Part shown: positions 36,347 to 46,315 of the stretch, in pieces
Layout: every line of letters begins with the position of its first letter
Position numbering within the stretch: position 1 is the stretch's first letter
Translations under genes and position numbers: made by a program
Notes under the pieces: generated by a model
Database searches by the model: none
What the model was told of the DNA's origin: nothing
What the model saw: only the letters and a program-made list of their open reading frames with translations
Assembly: GCA_021846505.1 (NCBI GenBank)
Contig: JAJZWV010000005.1
Span: forward strand, 1-64,000
Reading direction: 5' to 3'
From: Bacillota bacterium
GTDB lineage: Bacteria; Bacillota; Sulfobacillia; Sulfobacillales; JAIMBI01
DNA length: 64,000 nt

Positions 36347-36659
36347 TGGTCAGCTTCAGGGCGAACTCGGTTTTGGCCGTCCCCGAGGCAGTCACGATTC
36401 CACTGGTACGCCGCTGCCCGTCTACATGGACGGACGAGATTTGGCGCAGCGGGATGTCGACGTCATGATACTTCGTAGCCGCCAAACAGCCGCCGGGCTC
36501 AACCGCCAGCCCGCTGACCCGCGCATCTGTCACCAAAAACCACAGGCGGGGACCGGAGAGGCACCCGCCACCCCCTTCGCCATAGAACAGGACCCGTTCG
36601 CCATCTAAGAGACGCTGGGCAATGCGCGCAGGCAACCTGTAAATCGTCGCGTTGGCCAT
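36282..36659 (-). CDS. Small PH-like-domain protein
   Basis: 126 aa 'LLDGERVLFYGEGGGGCLSGPRLWFLVTDARVSGLAVEP...DIPLRQISSVHVDG'; strong AAAGGAGGTGG RBS before ATG 36659. Confidence 0.6.
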   Translation of the reverse strand: MANATIYRLPARIAQRLLDGERVLFYGEGGGGCLSGPRLWFLVTDARVSGLAVEPGGCLAATKYHDVDIPLRQISSVHVDGQRRTSGIVTASGTAKTEFALKLTNAQETARIVQMAIRNSGLEHQ

Positions 36660-36755
36660 CCGGCACCACCTCCTTTGGCCTTCACCTGGCTCCGCTCCAG
36701 GCGAACCGACACTCCTTAGCACTCCCCGGCTTCACCGCAAGGGCATGCTTGCCTT

Positions 36756-37637
36756 TCAGGCCGGCACGTACATGCCGCCTCCCACCTGCTTGAGCACCAG
36801 GATCCCACCGGATCCGCAATACTTCGGGTTTTTCAAATCAGACAGCGCGGTCTTCAGGGTCACCTCTTTGTAGCCCGCGGCAATGCCCGCGGCCATCACA
36901 AACTGGCCCGTCTCCGCCACGGTTTGCCGAATGAAGTCCTTGGCGGACCGGGTGGGAGTTGTTTCGCCTCTGGCGCAGTCCGGCACCGTTCCATACACCA
37001 CGACCCCACCAGACCCGGCTGACCAGATTTCCGCGTCGATTTCGCGGAGCGGAAGGTTCAATGAAGCCGCCGCTTTTTCGAAGAGGGCCACGGCATCCAA
37101 GGCGCTCACCGGATGGCCCGTCAGCTCCGTCGCCTTCTCTACGATGTACTTGTCCGGCTTCACGGTCTGCACGCCGCAAAACATGCGGAAGTACTGGAAG
37201 CCAGCGGGTCCGAAGCCGGGAACCCTGACGTGAAGATAGTCCTGCGGCCCGACAGATACCGCCCAGCGATGGAGCCTCTCCGCTTCGGTGGCGTCGGACT
37301 GCGCATCGGCAACCCGTTGGAAATAGGCACAGACCCCTTCTAAGGTGCGCCCTCGCCGCTTGTCGTTGTAATCGAGGTGTTCGCTGAGAAAGGGACCGCC
37401 GCCGCCAGACGACTGGATCAGGTCAGAGAGGTCGCCAAGGGAAATCAAACTGGGCTGACGTCTAGCCAGCGTCTGAACCCGGGGGAGCACCATCGACGCA
37501 TAGGGCCGATTCAACGACAGGACGCAATCCACCAAATTCAGCGCGGGCTTCATCCACCCGTAGTCATTGCGAGCGCGCACGGCCGAAAAGTTAGTCGCCA
37601 AATACTTCTTGACCGCGTCCAAGTCGTCTTGCCTCAC
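36756..37637 (-). CDS. HhH/DNA-glycosylase-like protein of unknown specificity
   Basis: 'VPGFGPAGFQYFRMFCGVQTVKPDKYIVEKATELTG' resembles HhH base-excision glycosylase cores; GGGAGGAAG RBS before GTG 37637. Confidence 0.5.
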   Translation of the reverse strand: MRQDDLDAVKKYLATNFSAVRARNDYGWMKPALNLVDCVLSLNRPYASMVLPRVQTLARRQPSLISLGDLSDLIQSSGGGGPFLSEHLDYNDKRRGRTLEGVCAYFQRVADAQSDATEAERLHRWAVSVGPQDYLHVRVPGFGPAGFQYFRMFCGVQTVKPDKYIVEKATELTGHPVSALDAVALFEKAAASLNLPLREIDAEIWSAGSGGVVVYGTVPDCARGETTPTRSAKDFIRQTVAETGQFVMAAGIAAGYKEVTLKTALSDLKNPKYCGSGGILVLKQVGGGMYVPA

Positions 37638-37773
37638 AGATCTTCCTCCCTGATGGCTGCGCGGTATCCGTTCCCCCCGAATGCCGTACCGGTCTACATT
37701 CCAACCATCGCCTGTGTCACCTTCCCACACCAGTGCCGAGTCAATCGGGCTGACTGGTTCAAGCCGCTCGCCC

Positions 37774-40700
37774 CTACTCCTGCAGCTTCACATGCTTGGG
37801 GGCCTTGAAGCCTTCTGAGTAGAACAGCCCCTCATATCGCTTTAGCGCCTTGAGGTCATCGGCGAGGCGGCGCGACGCGCTGCTAGCGGCCATGACCTTG
37901 GCCATCACTTTGGCGTCGCTCTCGTTCACACGCAGCGCGAGGTAAGACCCCACGGCGGTGTACATGGACTCTTCGAAGTCCCGGCTCTCCTGGGATGCTA
38001 AGATGAAAGCGATGCCGAACTTCCTGGCTTCCTTGGCCATGGTGCTGAGCAGGTGCAGCTTGGACGCCTTGTGCGCCTCGTCAAAAATGACGGCGTGGGT
38101 GATGCGCCGCTGAGTGCCACGCGCCAGCATATCCTGGTACAAGCTGTGCAGGACAAAAAGGGCAAACGCGGTCTGAACCCTCTGATTCCCGCTCCGGTGC
38201 AACTCGACCACCACCGGGTTTGGGTCATCCAGCAGGGAGCGCACCGGACCACCGGCCTCAAACAAGTCGTAGTCCGCCAGCTCGCCCAGCCGCTGCATGA
38301 TCCCATTATCGGGCTTGGGACTGGTCTTCAGGATATCGAAGAACCGCCGAAACTTCGGAATGGGCCCGCGCTGCGCGAGGGACCACCCGTGTTCCTGGTA
38401 CGACTGCTTCAGCGCCTCGCGAATCTGCCCCAGCTGCACATCGCCCAACTCGGGGAAAATCGCGCCAAAGATATCGCGAATCATCCCGACGTTGTCCACA
38501 TAGGGCTGAGACCCGGTGTCGGGCACAATCATGGGGTTGAAGCCCAGCGACTGATACGTCACCCGGCTCAGCGGGTCCAGGCGCTGACCCAGCTTCTCGT
38601 CCATGTCGTCGTGGTATGAAAACACAATCGGGATGACACCCTGCTCGGCCAGCTGGGCCGTGATGTTAATGAGCGCCGTGGTTTTCCCCATGCCAGGCAG
38701 ACCCACGACCATCAGGTGCGGGTTGGACTTCGTCGACACATGCCAATCCACTCGCTCGCCCGCCCTGGTGGTGCCCAGCACCGCTACCGCCTCTTGAGGC
38801 TGGCCTTCGGTCCCGTCGAGCGACTCTTCGGGTACGGTCCCCTGCGGGGGGCTGATTTCCGGCACCAGCGGTTCGGGCGGCCGCACATCCGCGGGCTTCG
38901 ATAGGGCCGGAGTCGGCCCTGACGCCGTGGAACACAGCCACATCGCGCCATCGCCCAGATCCATCGGCTGCTCACCCTGGAACTCCGGGGAGAAGATAAT
39001 GGCCTGATTCTGCCCGGTCAGCTCCACGGCGGCACTCACATCCCCCTCGCTGGCGATCAAGTCGGCAACTGAACGCTGGATGCGCTGATAAGCCTCCTGG
39101 TCAAGTCCGGTGTCGAGCGCCTGCTCCGCGTAAAACTGGATCAGCTGACCGAGGCGCATGCGATTCAGCATGCCCACGACGCTAGACGCATTGGGAGCGA
39201 GCATGCGCTGCCAAGCTTTGGTGGAGGCTTGGAACGCCCTCTCTGATGTCTCCATCTGCTCCGCGCGGTGGACTCCCAGCATGTAGCGGACGAACTCTAC
39301 CTGGAAGAAGCTGACCCTGAGGCCGCCCCGGCCGGCCTTGACGTATGCCAGAGTGTCCGCGATCCCCTCGCCCAAAATCTGCTGCACCTCGTCATGCGGA
39401 ATGAAAAACCCCTCGCCCAGAAAGGGCCATGGGTCCGCCGCCCCCCCATACTCTCGGCTGAACCGATAAAACACGGCCAGGCCAATCGCCCTTTGAACCA
39501 TGTGATCCGGGCTGGCGAGGCGAATCGCCGTGCGCCCACTCACGGCTTTTAGGTCTTCAAGCAAACTGGGGCTTCCGGGCTCGCTGGACACCGACACCCC
39601 CAAGTCCCGGGCATACTGCGCAAACGCCGCCTCCAAGCCGTCTGCCTTGGCTGTCGAGGTCACGAGCTGCAGTGCGCTCAAATCAGCACGCTCGGGCGCG
39701 CGGTCCACAATCACGGCCCGGTGTCCGCCCCTCAGGGCGGCAATGCTCGCCATCGACGCCGATGGCAGGTGCCGGTCTACGGTCACCACCCAATCGCAGG
39801 CGTCGTGCAAGTTTTGCAGCAACTGACGGCTTAGCCGATCCGCCGCCACCGTGAGCACCGGATGGGCCCCCGCTGCTCCGCCCATGCGCAGGGCCGTGAG
39901 AAGAGTCAAATGGGTTTGAAGTCGGATCACCCGGTCACTGAAGAGCCGCGCCACGGGATGCTTCTGCCCCTTTTCCGGGGCCGGCAGCCAGGAATCCCAC
40001 CTGTCCGCCCCGCCACCAGTGGTCGCCACCGGTTGGTACAAGCCGTAGGCGTGCAATGGCATCACCGGGGGCACCCCCTCCGTCAGGCGCGCAGCCGCTG
40101 TCAGCGGGTGAAATACGATGCCCACGTGGGCGGGCCGCATCGAGCCAGCCCCGTCCCGCTTCGCCCAGGTGAAGCGGGGCACGGACCGATTCCCCCTGCG
40201 GCTGATGGTCTCGTTCATCCACCGGTGATCCGCCGCGTCAGACTTGGATTGCCGGCGGAGGCGATTCGAACGCGAAAAAAACTGGCCAATCAAATCGTTG
40301 TCGGCATCGGCGCTTACCAGAAGATCCAGCTCCACCGCCACGTCCTGTCCAGGGGATTCCTCCTCCGACGGGTCCTCGTCGGCCACATTCTGCGTCCCGG
40401 CCTTTAAGGCATGCGCCAGCGCCGCCCCGTTCCCGGTCTTTACACCCAACACCTTCAACGTGTGATACTCGGGGTTCAGCTCTCGGTACCGCTTAAGTTG
40501 CTCCGCCACCAGGTCGGCCGTGGCTGCCGGGCGCGCGGACACCGACGCCGCGGCTCCTACATCGCCCCCATTCCACATGGTGGCAAATAACGCCACCGTC
40601 GACGTGGGGTCTGGGTCCTCCGCGAATATCATGGCCACGGCGTTGAAATCCAGCGCATCGCCGAAGACAAACGCCTGGCCCTTGTCCGGCCCCGGCATGA

Positions 40701-42621
40701 ACATCGGAAAATTTGCCCCGTCCAGCGGTGCCAGGACGGACGGCAACTCCTTCGCCGCCACCTCGCTCCCCTCGTACCGCACGTGGTCCACCAACTTCGC
40801 GAAGGCATGCTGCCACGCGACGCGCAGGGGATGCATGGGCAGGACGATTAAGCCGCGGCATGCGCCATCCGCGTCCTGCACTTCCACCGTGAAAGCCAGT
40901 GCCGAATCGGGATCGGAGCCTTCCAACACCGCTGCCCAGGCGTTGACGTATTCAGAGGGGTCATTGCTCCCGACCGGCACCCACGCCAGCACGGAGGGAC
41001 CCTGTTTCAAAGTTTCAGCCCACAAGCGCGTGGCGGTCTCTACGCGGGACCAATTCCCGGATGGCTCCCGGCCTGGAGCTATGGGCACAAACGTGGGGTG
41101 GTCCAGTAGCTCCCCATCAGAACGCACCCGCACCTGCCAACGGCCCACGGCTCCTCCGTGCTGATGCCAATCCTGCTCCACCACCTTGAGCAGGGGCGGA
41201 TACGCGACGGTGACTTGCAACGCGGGGGCCGCGGCGCGAATCACGCCTGCCTGCTCGGAGTAAACTCCTCGGCCATAGCGCTCGGCCAGCTCCAGAAAAG
41301 CATCACGGGTTGGGCATGTTGCCAAGCCTTCAACCATAGTGCGGGCGTTGGCCTTGGCCGTCTTCGCCGGGGACGCTTCGGCCTGTCCGAAATACACCAT
41401 GAACTGCTCGCTCCCCGGCGACTCGAAATGGCCAGCGCGCACCACCACTTCGGCAAAAAACTTATCGCCTTCGTCGATCTGAAAATCGGATCCGAGAAAC
41501 CGGCAATCCTGCACCGACTTGTCCCGGTGGGAGACCGATTTAGACGCCAGGATGTCTGTGCCTGACCTTATCTCCACTTGGTAGTCCACAAATCCTTTGG
41601 GTAGGTCCACTGGCTTCACCCGCCACCGGACCGTGAGTCGCTTGGAGTCTTCTGGGTGTTCGGCATCGATGACGTAGTGCAGTTCACCGCCCCGGTCCTC
41701 GAGCCCGCACCACCGGCCCAGCGCATTCTTTGTGTCGCTGCGCCATGGATCCACGCTCAGCGCGGCTAGTTCCCTCGGATCAAAGACGCCAATGGTCATC
41801 TGCCCCAGCCAAATCGACTGAAACCGAGGGTCCGTGGCAATCTGCATGGTGACCAGATGGGCCGGCTGGCGCTCGCCGAGGCGGCTTGCCTCGGTGAGCA
41901 ACTCATTTTGCTCGGTCGTGGGCTCATGCAGCAGCAGCGCCGCCACCCGCTCGGGCGCACTTTGCAGCGCCGAGTGCTCCATCAACAGCCGCGCAGATAG
42001 CTTGCGCGCCTCTTCAATGTCTTTTTCGGTCAGCTCTCGGTCGGCCCTGACCGGCCACAGGCCCAGCCACGCCATCGCACGGCCAAGGGCCCGGTGGTCG
42101 CTGGCTTGCGACTGAAACAGGAACTCCTGCCACGGGGGCAGGGGCCTAATGGCTCCAAGTCGTCGTGCCTGACCCTTCGCCTGCTTGATGAGCTCCCAGG
42201 TTCTGCGGCCCACTTGGGACGCCAGATGTCGGCTGGCATCATCAAAGAAGTGCTTCTCGTCTAACTCCCGGCCGGCACTGAAAATGCCGTCCATGCCGGC
42301 ATCCGGCTGCGATTCGTCAACCAGCAGGAGAAGCGGCCGCCGCTTCTCCTCCCGCAGCTCCACGGCGCGCTCACCGCGGATCCAGCTCGGGGAGTCACCC
42401 TGGCCCACACCGTAGACATCCCACTGCGGAACGTCAAAGTGCGGATGGGCCAACAGCGTCCGTATCACCCCGCCCGGCAAAAATCGGGCGTAGGCCACGT
42501 CTCCGGGAACTGCGGCCGGCAGCAGACGCTGAAAAGTCTCCGCGAGCATGCGAACTTGTGCATCCGTCAAGTCCAGGGCATCCAAATCCAGTCCAGCCGA
42601 TTCAACTGATGGAACGGACAT
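37774..42621 (-). CDS. Large protein with C-terminal HerA/VirB4-like P-loop ATPase (DptH/MAD8-like architecture)
   Basis: 1615 aa; 'NPHLMVVGLPGMGKTTALINITAQLAEQGVIPIVFSYHDDMDE' Walker A; 'ITHAVIFDEAHKASKLHLLSTMAKEARKFGIAFILASQESRDF' Walker B/sensor. Confidence 0.8.
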   Translation of the reverse strand: MSVPSVESAGLDLDALDLTDAQVRMLAETFQRLLPAAVPGDVAYARFLPGGVIRTLLAHPHFDVPQWDVYGVGQGDSPSWIRGERAVELREEKRRPLLLLVDESQPDAGMDGIFSAGRELDEKHFFDDASRHLASQVGRRTWELIKQAKGQARRLGAIRPLPPWQEFLFQSQASDHRALGRAMAWLGLWPVRADRELTEKDIEEARKLSARLLMEHSALQSAPERVAALLLHEPTTEQNELLTEASRLGERQPAHLVTMQIATDPRFQSIWLGQMTIGVFDPRELAALSVDPWRSDTKNALGRWCGLEDRGGELHYVIDAEHPEDSKRLTVRWRVKPVDLPKGFVDYQVEIRSGTDILASKSVSHRDKSVQDCRFLGSDFQIDEGDKFFAEVVVRAGHFESPGSEQFMVYFGQAEASPAKTAKANARTMVEGLATCPTRDAFLELAERYGRGVYSEQAGVIRAAAPALQVTVAYPPLLKVVEQDWHQHGGAVGRWQVRVRSDGELLDHPTFVPIAPGREPSGNWSRVETATRLWAETLKQGPSVLAWVPVGSNDPSEYVNAWAAVLEGSDPDSALAFTVEVQDADGACRGLIVLPMHPLRVAWQHAFAKLVDHVRYEGSEVAAKELPSVLAPLDGANFPMFMPGPDKGQAFVFGDALDFNAVAMIFAEDPDPTSTVALFATMWNGGDVGAAASVSARPAATADLVAEQLKRYRELNPEYHTLKVLGVKTGNGAALAHALKAGTQNVADEDPSEEESPGQDVAVELDLLVSADADNDLIGQFFSRSNRLRRQSKSDAADHRWMNETISRRGNRSVPRFTWAKRDGAGSMRPAHVGIVFHPLTAAARLTEGVPPVMPLHAYGLYQPVATTGGGADRWDSWLPAPEKGQKHPVARLFSDRVIRLQTHLTLLTALRMGGAAGAHPVLTVAADRLSRQLLQNLHDACDWVVTVDRHLPSASMASIAALRGGHRAVIVDRAPERADLSALQLVTSTAKADGLEAAFAQYARDLGVSVSSEPGSPSLLEDLKAVSGRTAIRLASPDHMVQRAIGLAVFYRFSREYGGAADPWPFLGEGFFIPHDEVQQILGEGIADTLAYVKAGRGGLRVSFFQVEFVRYMLGVHRAEQMETSERAFQASTKAWQRMLAPNASSVVGMLNRMRLGQLIQFYAEQALDTGLDQEAYQRIQRSVADLIASEGDVSAAVELTGQNQAIIFSPEFQGEQPMDLGDGAMWLCSTASGPTPALSKPADVRPPEPLVPEISPPQGTVPEESLDGTEGQPQEAVAVLGTTRAGERVDWHVSTKSNPHLMVVGLPGMGKTTALINITAQLAEQGVIPIVFSYHDDMDEKLGQRLDPLSRVTYQSLGFNPMIVPDTGSQPYVDNVGMIRDIFGAIFPELGDVQLGQIREALKQSYQEHGWSLAQRGPIPKFRRFFDILKTSPKPDNGIMQRLGELADYDLFEAGGPVRSLLDDPNPVVVELHRSGNQRVQTAFALFVLHSLYQDMLARGTQRRITHAVIFDEAHKASKLHLLSTMAKEARKFGIAFILASQESRDFEESMYTAVGSYLALRVNESDAKVMAKVMAASSASRRLADDLKALKRYEGLFYSEGFKAPKHVKLQE

Positions 42622-44413
42622 CGTGCACCTCCTGATGATGAAAGCGGGGCTGCAGCAGCTTCATGCTTTCCGAATCGTTGACGCCAACTAACAGGCCCAG
42701 GTCGCGGAGTCTCTGTTCCAACACCAGGCGATTGGTTCTCAGGAGATCGGCGGCGATGGGCATCCCCGGCGGCGCCACATCCACGAACAATCCATAGCGC
42801 AGGCGGAGAGTCTTAAGAAACTCAGCCAAGGTAAGCGCCCGCCGCTCGCAGGCACCGGTCGCCGTTACCGCCCATAGATGGCGATGGACCAGGTAGTCTA
42901 ACGTGGTGTTGCTAAGCACAAGCGCGCGGGCATCCGCGCTGCGCGGGACACCCGCCACGGTCTTTCGAACCCGCCGCTGCACCACCAGCCGATTGGGTGA
43001 GGCTTCGTCCGATACCAGCGAGGAACTGAGCAGCTGGACGAACGGCATTTCCCCGGCATAACCCATTAGCCGGGCCAAACCATCCGCCAGCCGCTGAACG
43101 GGATGAACCGCCGTTTCTTGCAACACCGCCATAACATCCTCTGGTCCTTGGCTCTTGCTCAACTCACTGCCCAGGCGGCGACATTGCCTGGCAGCCTGGT
43201 CGGACACTGCGGCGGCTCTCGGGTGCCGCGAATCCAACAGCCGCGCCAGGGCCACGATACGGTCACGGCCGTGCGGCGTGGAAGGTGGCAGCGTGCCCTC
43301 CAAATGCGGATCCTCCTCGGCAAGCTGTTCAAGTACGCGGTAAGTCATGAAGCAGGTGGGCAGCCGCCGCATCACCTGATAAGCATGCGCCATGGATTCT
43401 TCGGCCAGGTCGCGGAGCTCACGGCTGCTGCCGGCCGACGCGTCCACGAACAGTGGAACTCGCACCTCCAGCGGCACCGGTTGATAGGTATCCAGGATTG
43501 ACAGCGCCAACTGCGCACTGGCCAACACCATGACGGTGAGACCCACAGCGAGGGACGTTTCCAACATCGCCATCAGGGCATCTAGGGGGACGCTGTCTCC
43601 ATACTGCGCGAGAAGCACCCGAAAGTCTTCGCCAAATTCCTCGGCGGCCACGCGCGCCAGTGGCAGCTGATTGGCAATGGGCGCCGCGTCGCCCGGAGCC
43701 GGTTTGGGAGCTTCCCCCACGGCTTCTGCAATGCGCACCATCAGCGTTTGCTCCACCGACAAGCCATCGGCAGCCCCAGCACTGAAGGAATCGGCCGTCA
43801 GGGAGCTCGCTTTCCGCCCGCTCTCCACTGCCTCTCCAAACGACCGCAATAGGAGGTTCTCCTGGAAGCGACCCAGTGGAAAGGCGCCCGCCTCCCCCGG
43901 ACCCTGGGGCCCTCGTAGTACATCGCCATCGGGCTGGGCCGCCAGGATGGCCGCGAGCATATCTGAAAGGCCTCGCACGTCCACATACTGGGCCGGCAAA
44001 TCGAGCCAGCTGGCGAAGTAGTGCACGGGATAAGCACGGATGATAGGTGCCGCCCGGTCGGCGCTGTGGCGCTGCGCTTCGAGGCAGTGTGCCAGCACTA
44101 GGTCTCCTACTATCGCATCGGCGGCGGGCCCACGTGTGCCCACCCTGCTGGCTCCGACCAACCTCGACGCCACATCGTGGGTTGCGGCTGACTTGGCTCC
44201 CGGGGGAGCGAACGCGGCGCGGAACTGGCCCGATCCCCGCCGCACCCCGTGCCGAAACAAGTAAAACAGGGCGGGAAGCAAAGTTCCAATCGCGAACGAA
44301 TGCGGTTGGACCGGAAGCACCGGGTCATAATTAGATGTCCAGAGCCGACGGACCGTCGCGACGGTCAGGGCGTCCTCCGCATTTTTTCTATAGCTGCCTG
44401 TCGTTGATGCCAC
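42602..44413 (-). CDS. Tandem paralog 3 of unknown family (603 aa)
   Basis: 'VRRLWTSNYDPVLPVQPHSFAIGTLLPALFYLFRHGVRRG' and 'LRTNRLVLEQRLRDLGLLVGVNDSESMKLLQPRFH' shared with the two upstream genes. Confidence 0.9.
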   Translation of the reverse strand: MASTTGSYRKNAEDALTVATVRRLWTSNYDPVLPVQPHSFAIGTLLPALFYLFRHGVRRGSGQFRAAFAPPGAKSAATHDVASRLVGASRVGTRGPAADAIVGDLVLAHCLEAQRHSADRAAPIIRAYPVHYFASWLDLPAQYVDVRGLSDMLAAILAAQPDGDVLRGPQGPGEAGAFPLGRFQENLLLRSFGEAVESGRKASSLTADSFSAGAADGLSVEQTLMVRIAEAVGEAPKPAPGDAAPIANQLPLARVAAEEFGEDFRVLLAQYGDSVPLDALMAMLETSLAVGLTVMVLASAQLALSILDTYQPVPLEVRVPLFVDASAGSSRELRDLAEESMAHAYQVMRRLPTCFMTYRVLEQLAEEDPHLEGTLPPSTPHGRDRIVALARLLDSRHPRAAAVSDQAARQCRRLGSELSKSQGPEDVMAVLQETAVHPVQRLADGLARLMGYAGEMPFVQLLSSSLVSDEASPNRLVVQRRVRKTVAGVPRSADARALVLSNTTLDYLVHRHLWAVTATGACERRALTLAEFLKTLRLRYGLFVDVAPPGMPIAADLLRTNRLVLEQRLRDLGLLVGVNDSESMKLLQPRFHHQEVHDVRSIS

Positions 44414-44443
44414 CGATGCACCTCCCCGCGATCCTCGCCGGCT

Positions 44444-46222
44444 TTAGCCCACCGCAGTGCCTGCCGCATCCAGGCGTCTGAATCGCGGATGCAGCAACTT
44501 CATGGACTCCGCGTCGTTCACCCCGGTCAAAAGCCCCAAGTCCCTCAGGCGCCGCTCCAGCGCGCTGCGGTTTTGCCTCAGCACCTCGGCCGATATGGGC
44601 TGGCCCGGGGGCGCTGCGTCGACAAAAAACCCATATCGCTCGCGCAGGCCCGCCAAAAATTCGCGATAGGACACGGACCGGTGGGGAGAACTCCAAAGGT
44701 GGCGGTGCACGACGTAATCCAACACCCCATTGGAGAGCACCAGGGATCGCACCTCCGTGCTGCGCTGGACCCCACCGCGCGACTCCCTTGCCCTCCGCTG
44801 GGCCGCCAGCCGATAGGGCGCAGCCTCATCGGCAGTCAAGGCCGAGCTCAACAGCTTCACGAAATGGCCCTCCTGAGACACGCGTCCCATCATGCGCACC
44901 AACACCTCCGCCAGGCGCTGCACGGGATGGACGGCTCCATCCCTCAGCAAGTCCAACAGCTCGGAGGCTGAGTCCTGTTCTCTGATAGCCCGGGCCAGCT
45001 GATTGCATTGCACTGCGGCTCGCTCCCGGATAGTCGCGGACCGAGCATGGCGGCTCTGCAGCACATCCACCAACAGCCGCACGCGGTCAAAGCCATCGGG
45101 CGCTTCCGGTGGCAGTTCATCCGACAGTGCCTCGTCGACACCCGCCATCTCGTCCAAGATGCGCAGGACCATGAGGTCCAGCGGGGCACGGCGCACAAGC
45201 CGGTAGGCACCTTGCATGGACTCCTCGGCCAGTTCACGCAAGCGGTACTGGCCGCCCATCGACGCATCCACGAACAGCGGCCACTTGTCGGAACGCTCCG
45301 GGGGGGACACCGCTCCGCCGTTTAGAATGTTCCGAGCCAGTGCGGTGGACGCCAGCACCATGACGGCGAGCCCTATAGCGATGGAGCACTCCAGCATGTC
45401 CGTGAGCACTGTGAGTGGCATGATGTCGGCACCATTTATCAGCACCGTCTGAAAGTCGGCGGCAAATTCCTGGGCGGCGCCGGCGGCCAAGGGCCACTGG
45501 CCGCTGATGGCTTCAGCCGCCACCGGTGCCTCGCCCACGAGGCCCGCAATGCGCGCCATGACGACTTGCTCAGCCGACAGTGCATCCGCCGCCTCATCGC
45601 GGAACTGGTCCGCCGTTAAGGCGGACGGGCGGCCCCGCGTCTCGACTGCACCCGCAAACACCCGGAGCAGGGCATTGTCCTGGAGCGCCTCCGCCCCAAA
45701 CAGCCTGGGCGCGCCCGGCGCATGGCTAGGGCTGTGCCCAGGCGCCTGAGCGAGGGCAGCCGCCAGCGCATCCGGCACATAGCGCAAGTTGGAGTACTTC
45801 ACCGGTAGATCAAGCCAGCTGGCCAGGTAATGCGTCGGATAGGCACGAATGATGGGCTCGGCGCGGGCCGCACTGCGCTTCCGCGCCTCCAGGCAGTGGG
45901 CCAGGACCATGTCCCCCAGTATGGCGGGGCCGGCGGGGCCGTCCACCCGGATGGCGGGATGCTGCACTAGCTTGGCCGCGACGTCTTCGGCTCGAACCGG
46001 ACCGCCGTCCCCCGAGCTGAACGCGGGCGCGAACCGGCCACGTCCACGCCGCACGCCCCACCGAAAAAGATAAAACAAGGCAGGCAGCATGGTGCCAACG
46101 GCAAAGTCCTGCGGCTGCACTGCCAGCACCGGCGCGTAATTCACCGTCCAGAGACGGCGGACGGCAGAGGCCGACAGCACATCAGTGGCCAGCTGCCGAT
46201 CGCTCATCGCCTGTCTAGCCAT
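44444..46222 (-). CDS. Tandem paralog 2 of unknown family (592 aa)
   Basis: 'VRRLWTVNYAPVLAVQPQDFAVGTMLPALFYLFRWGVRRGRGRF', 'LRQNRSALERRLRDLGLLTGVNDAESMKLLHPRF'. Confidence 0.9.
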   Translation of the reverse strand: MARQAMSDRQLATDVLSASAVRRLWTVNYAPVLAVQPQDFAVGTMLPALFYLFRWGVRRGRGRFAPAFSSGDGGPVRAEDVAAKLVQHPAIRVDGPAGPAILGDMVLAHCLEARKRSAARAEPIIRAYPTHYLASWLDLPVKYSNLRYVPDALAAALAQAPGHSPSHAPGAPRLFGAEALQDNALLRVFAGAVETRGRPSALTADQFRDEAADALSAEQVVMARIAGLVGEAPVAAEAISGQWPLAAGAAQEFAADFQTVLINGADIMPLTVLTDMLECSIAIGLAVMVLASTALARNILNGGAVSPPERSDKWPLFVDASMGGQYRLRELAEESMQGAYRLVRRAPLDLMVLRILDEMAGVDEALSDELPPEAPDGFDRVRLLVDVLQSRHARSATIRERAAVQCNQLARAIREQDSASELLDLLRDGAVHPVQRLAEVLVRMMGRVSQEGHFVKLLSSALTADEAAPYRLAAQRRARESRGGVQRSTEVRSLVLSNGVLDYVVHRHLWSSPHRSVSYREFLAGLRERYGFFVDAAPPGQPISAEVLRQNRSALERRLRDLGLLTGVNDAESMKLLHPRFRRLDAAGTAVG

Positions 46223-46315
46223 CTTGGCCCACCCAGCGGTCGCGGCTCGGCGACGTGTGCGAATCCATTTGCATTGGCACCCTCCGTTCCTCTGACCACA
46301 CCTCGAGATACGTCA

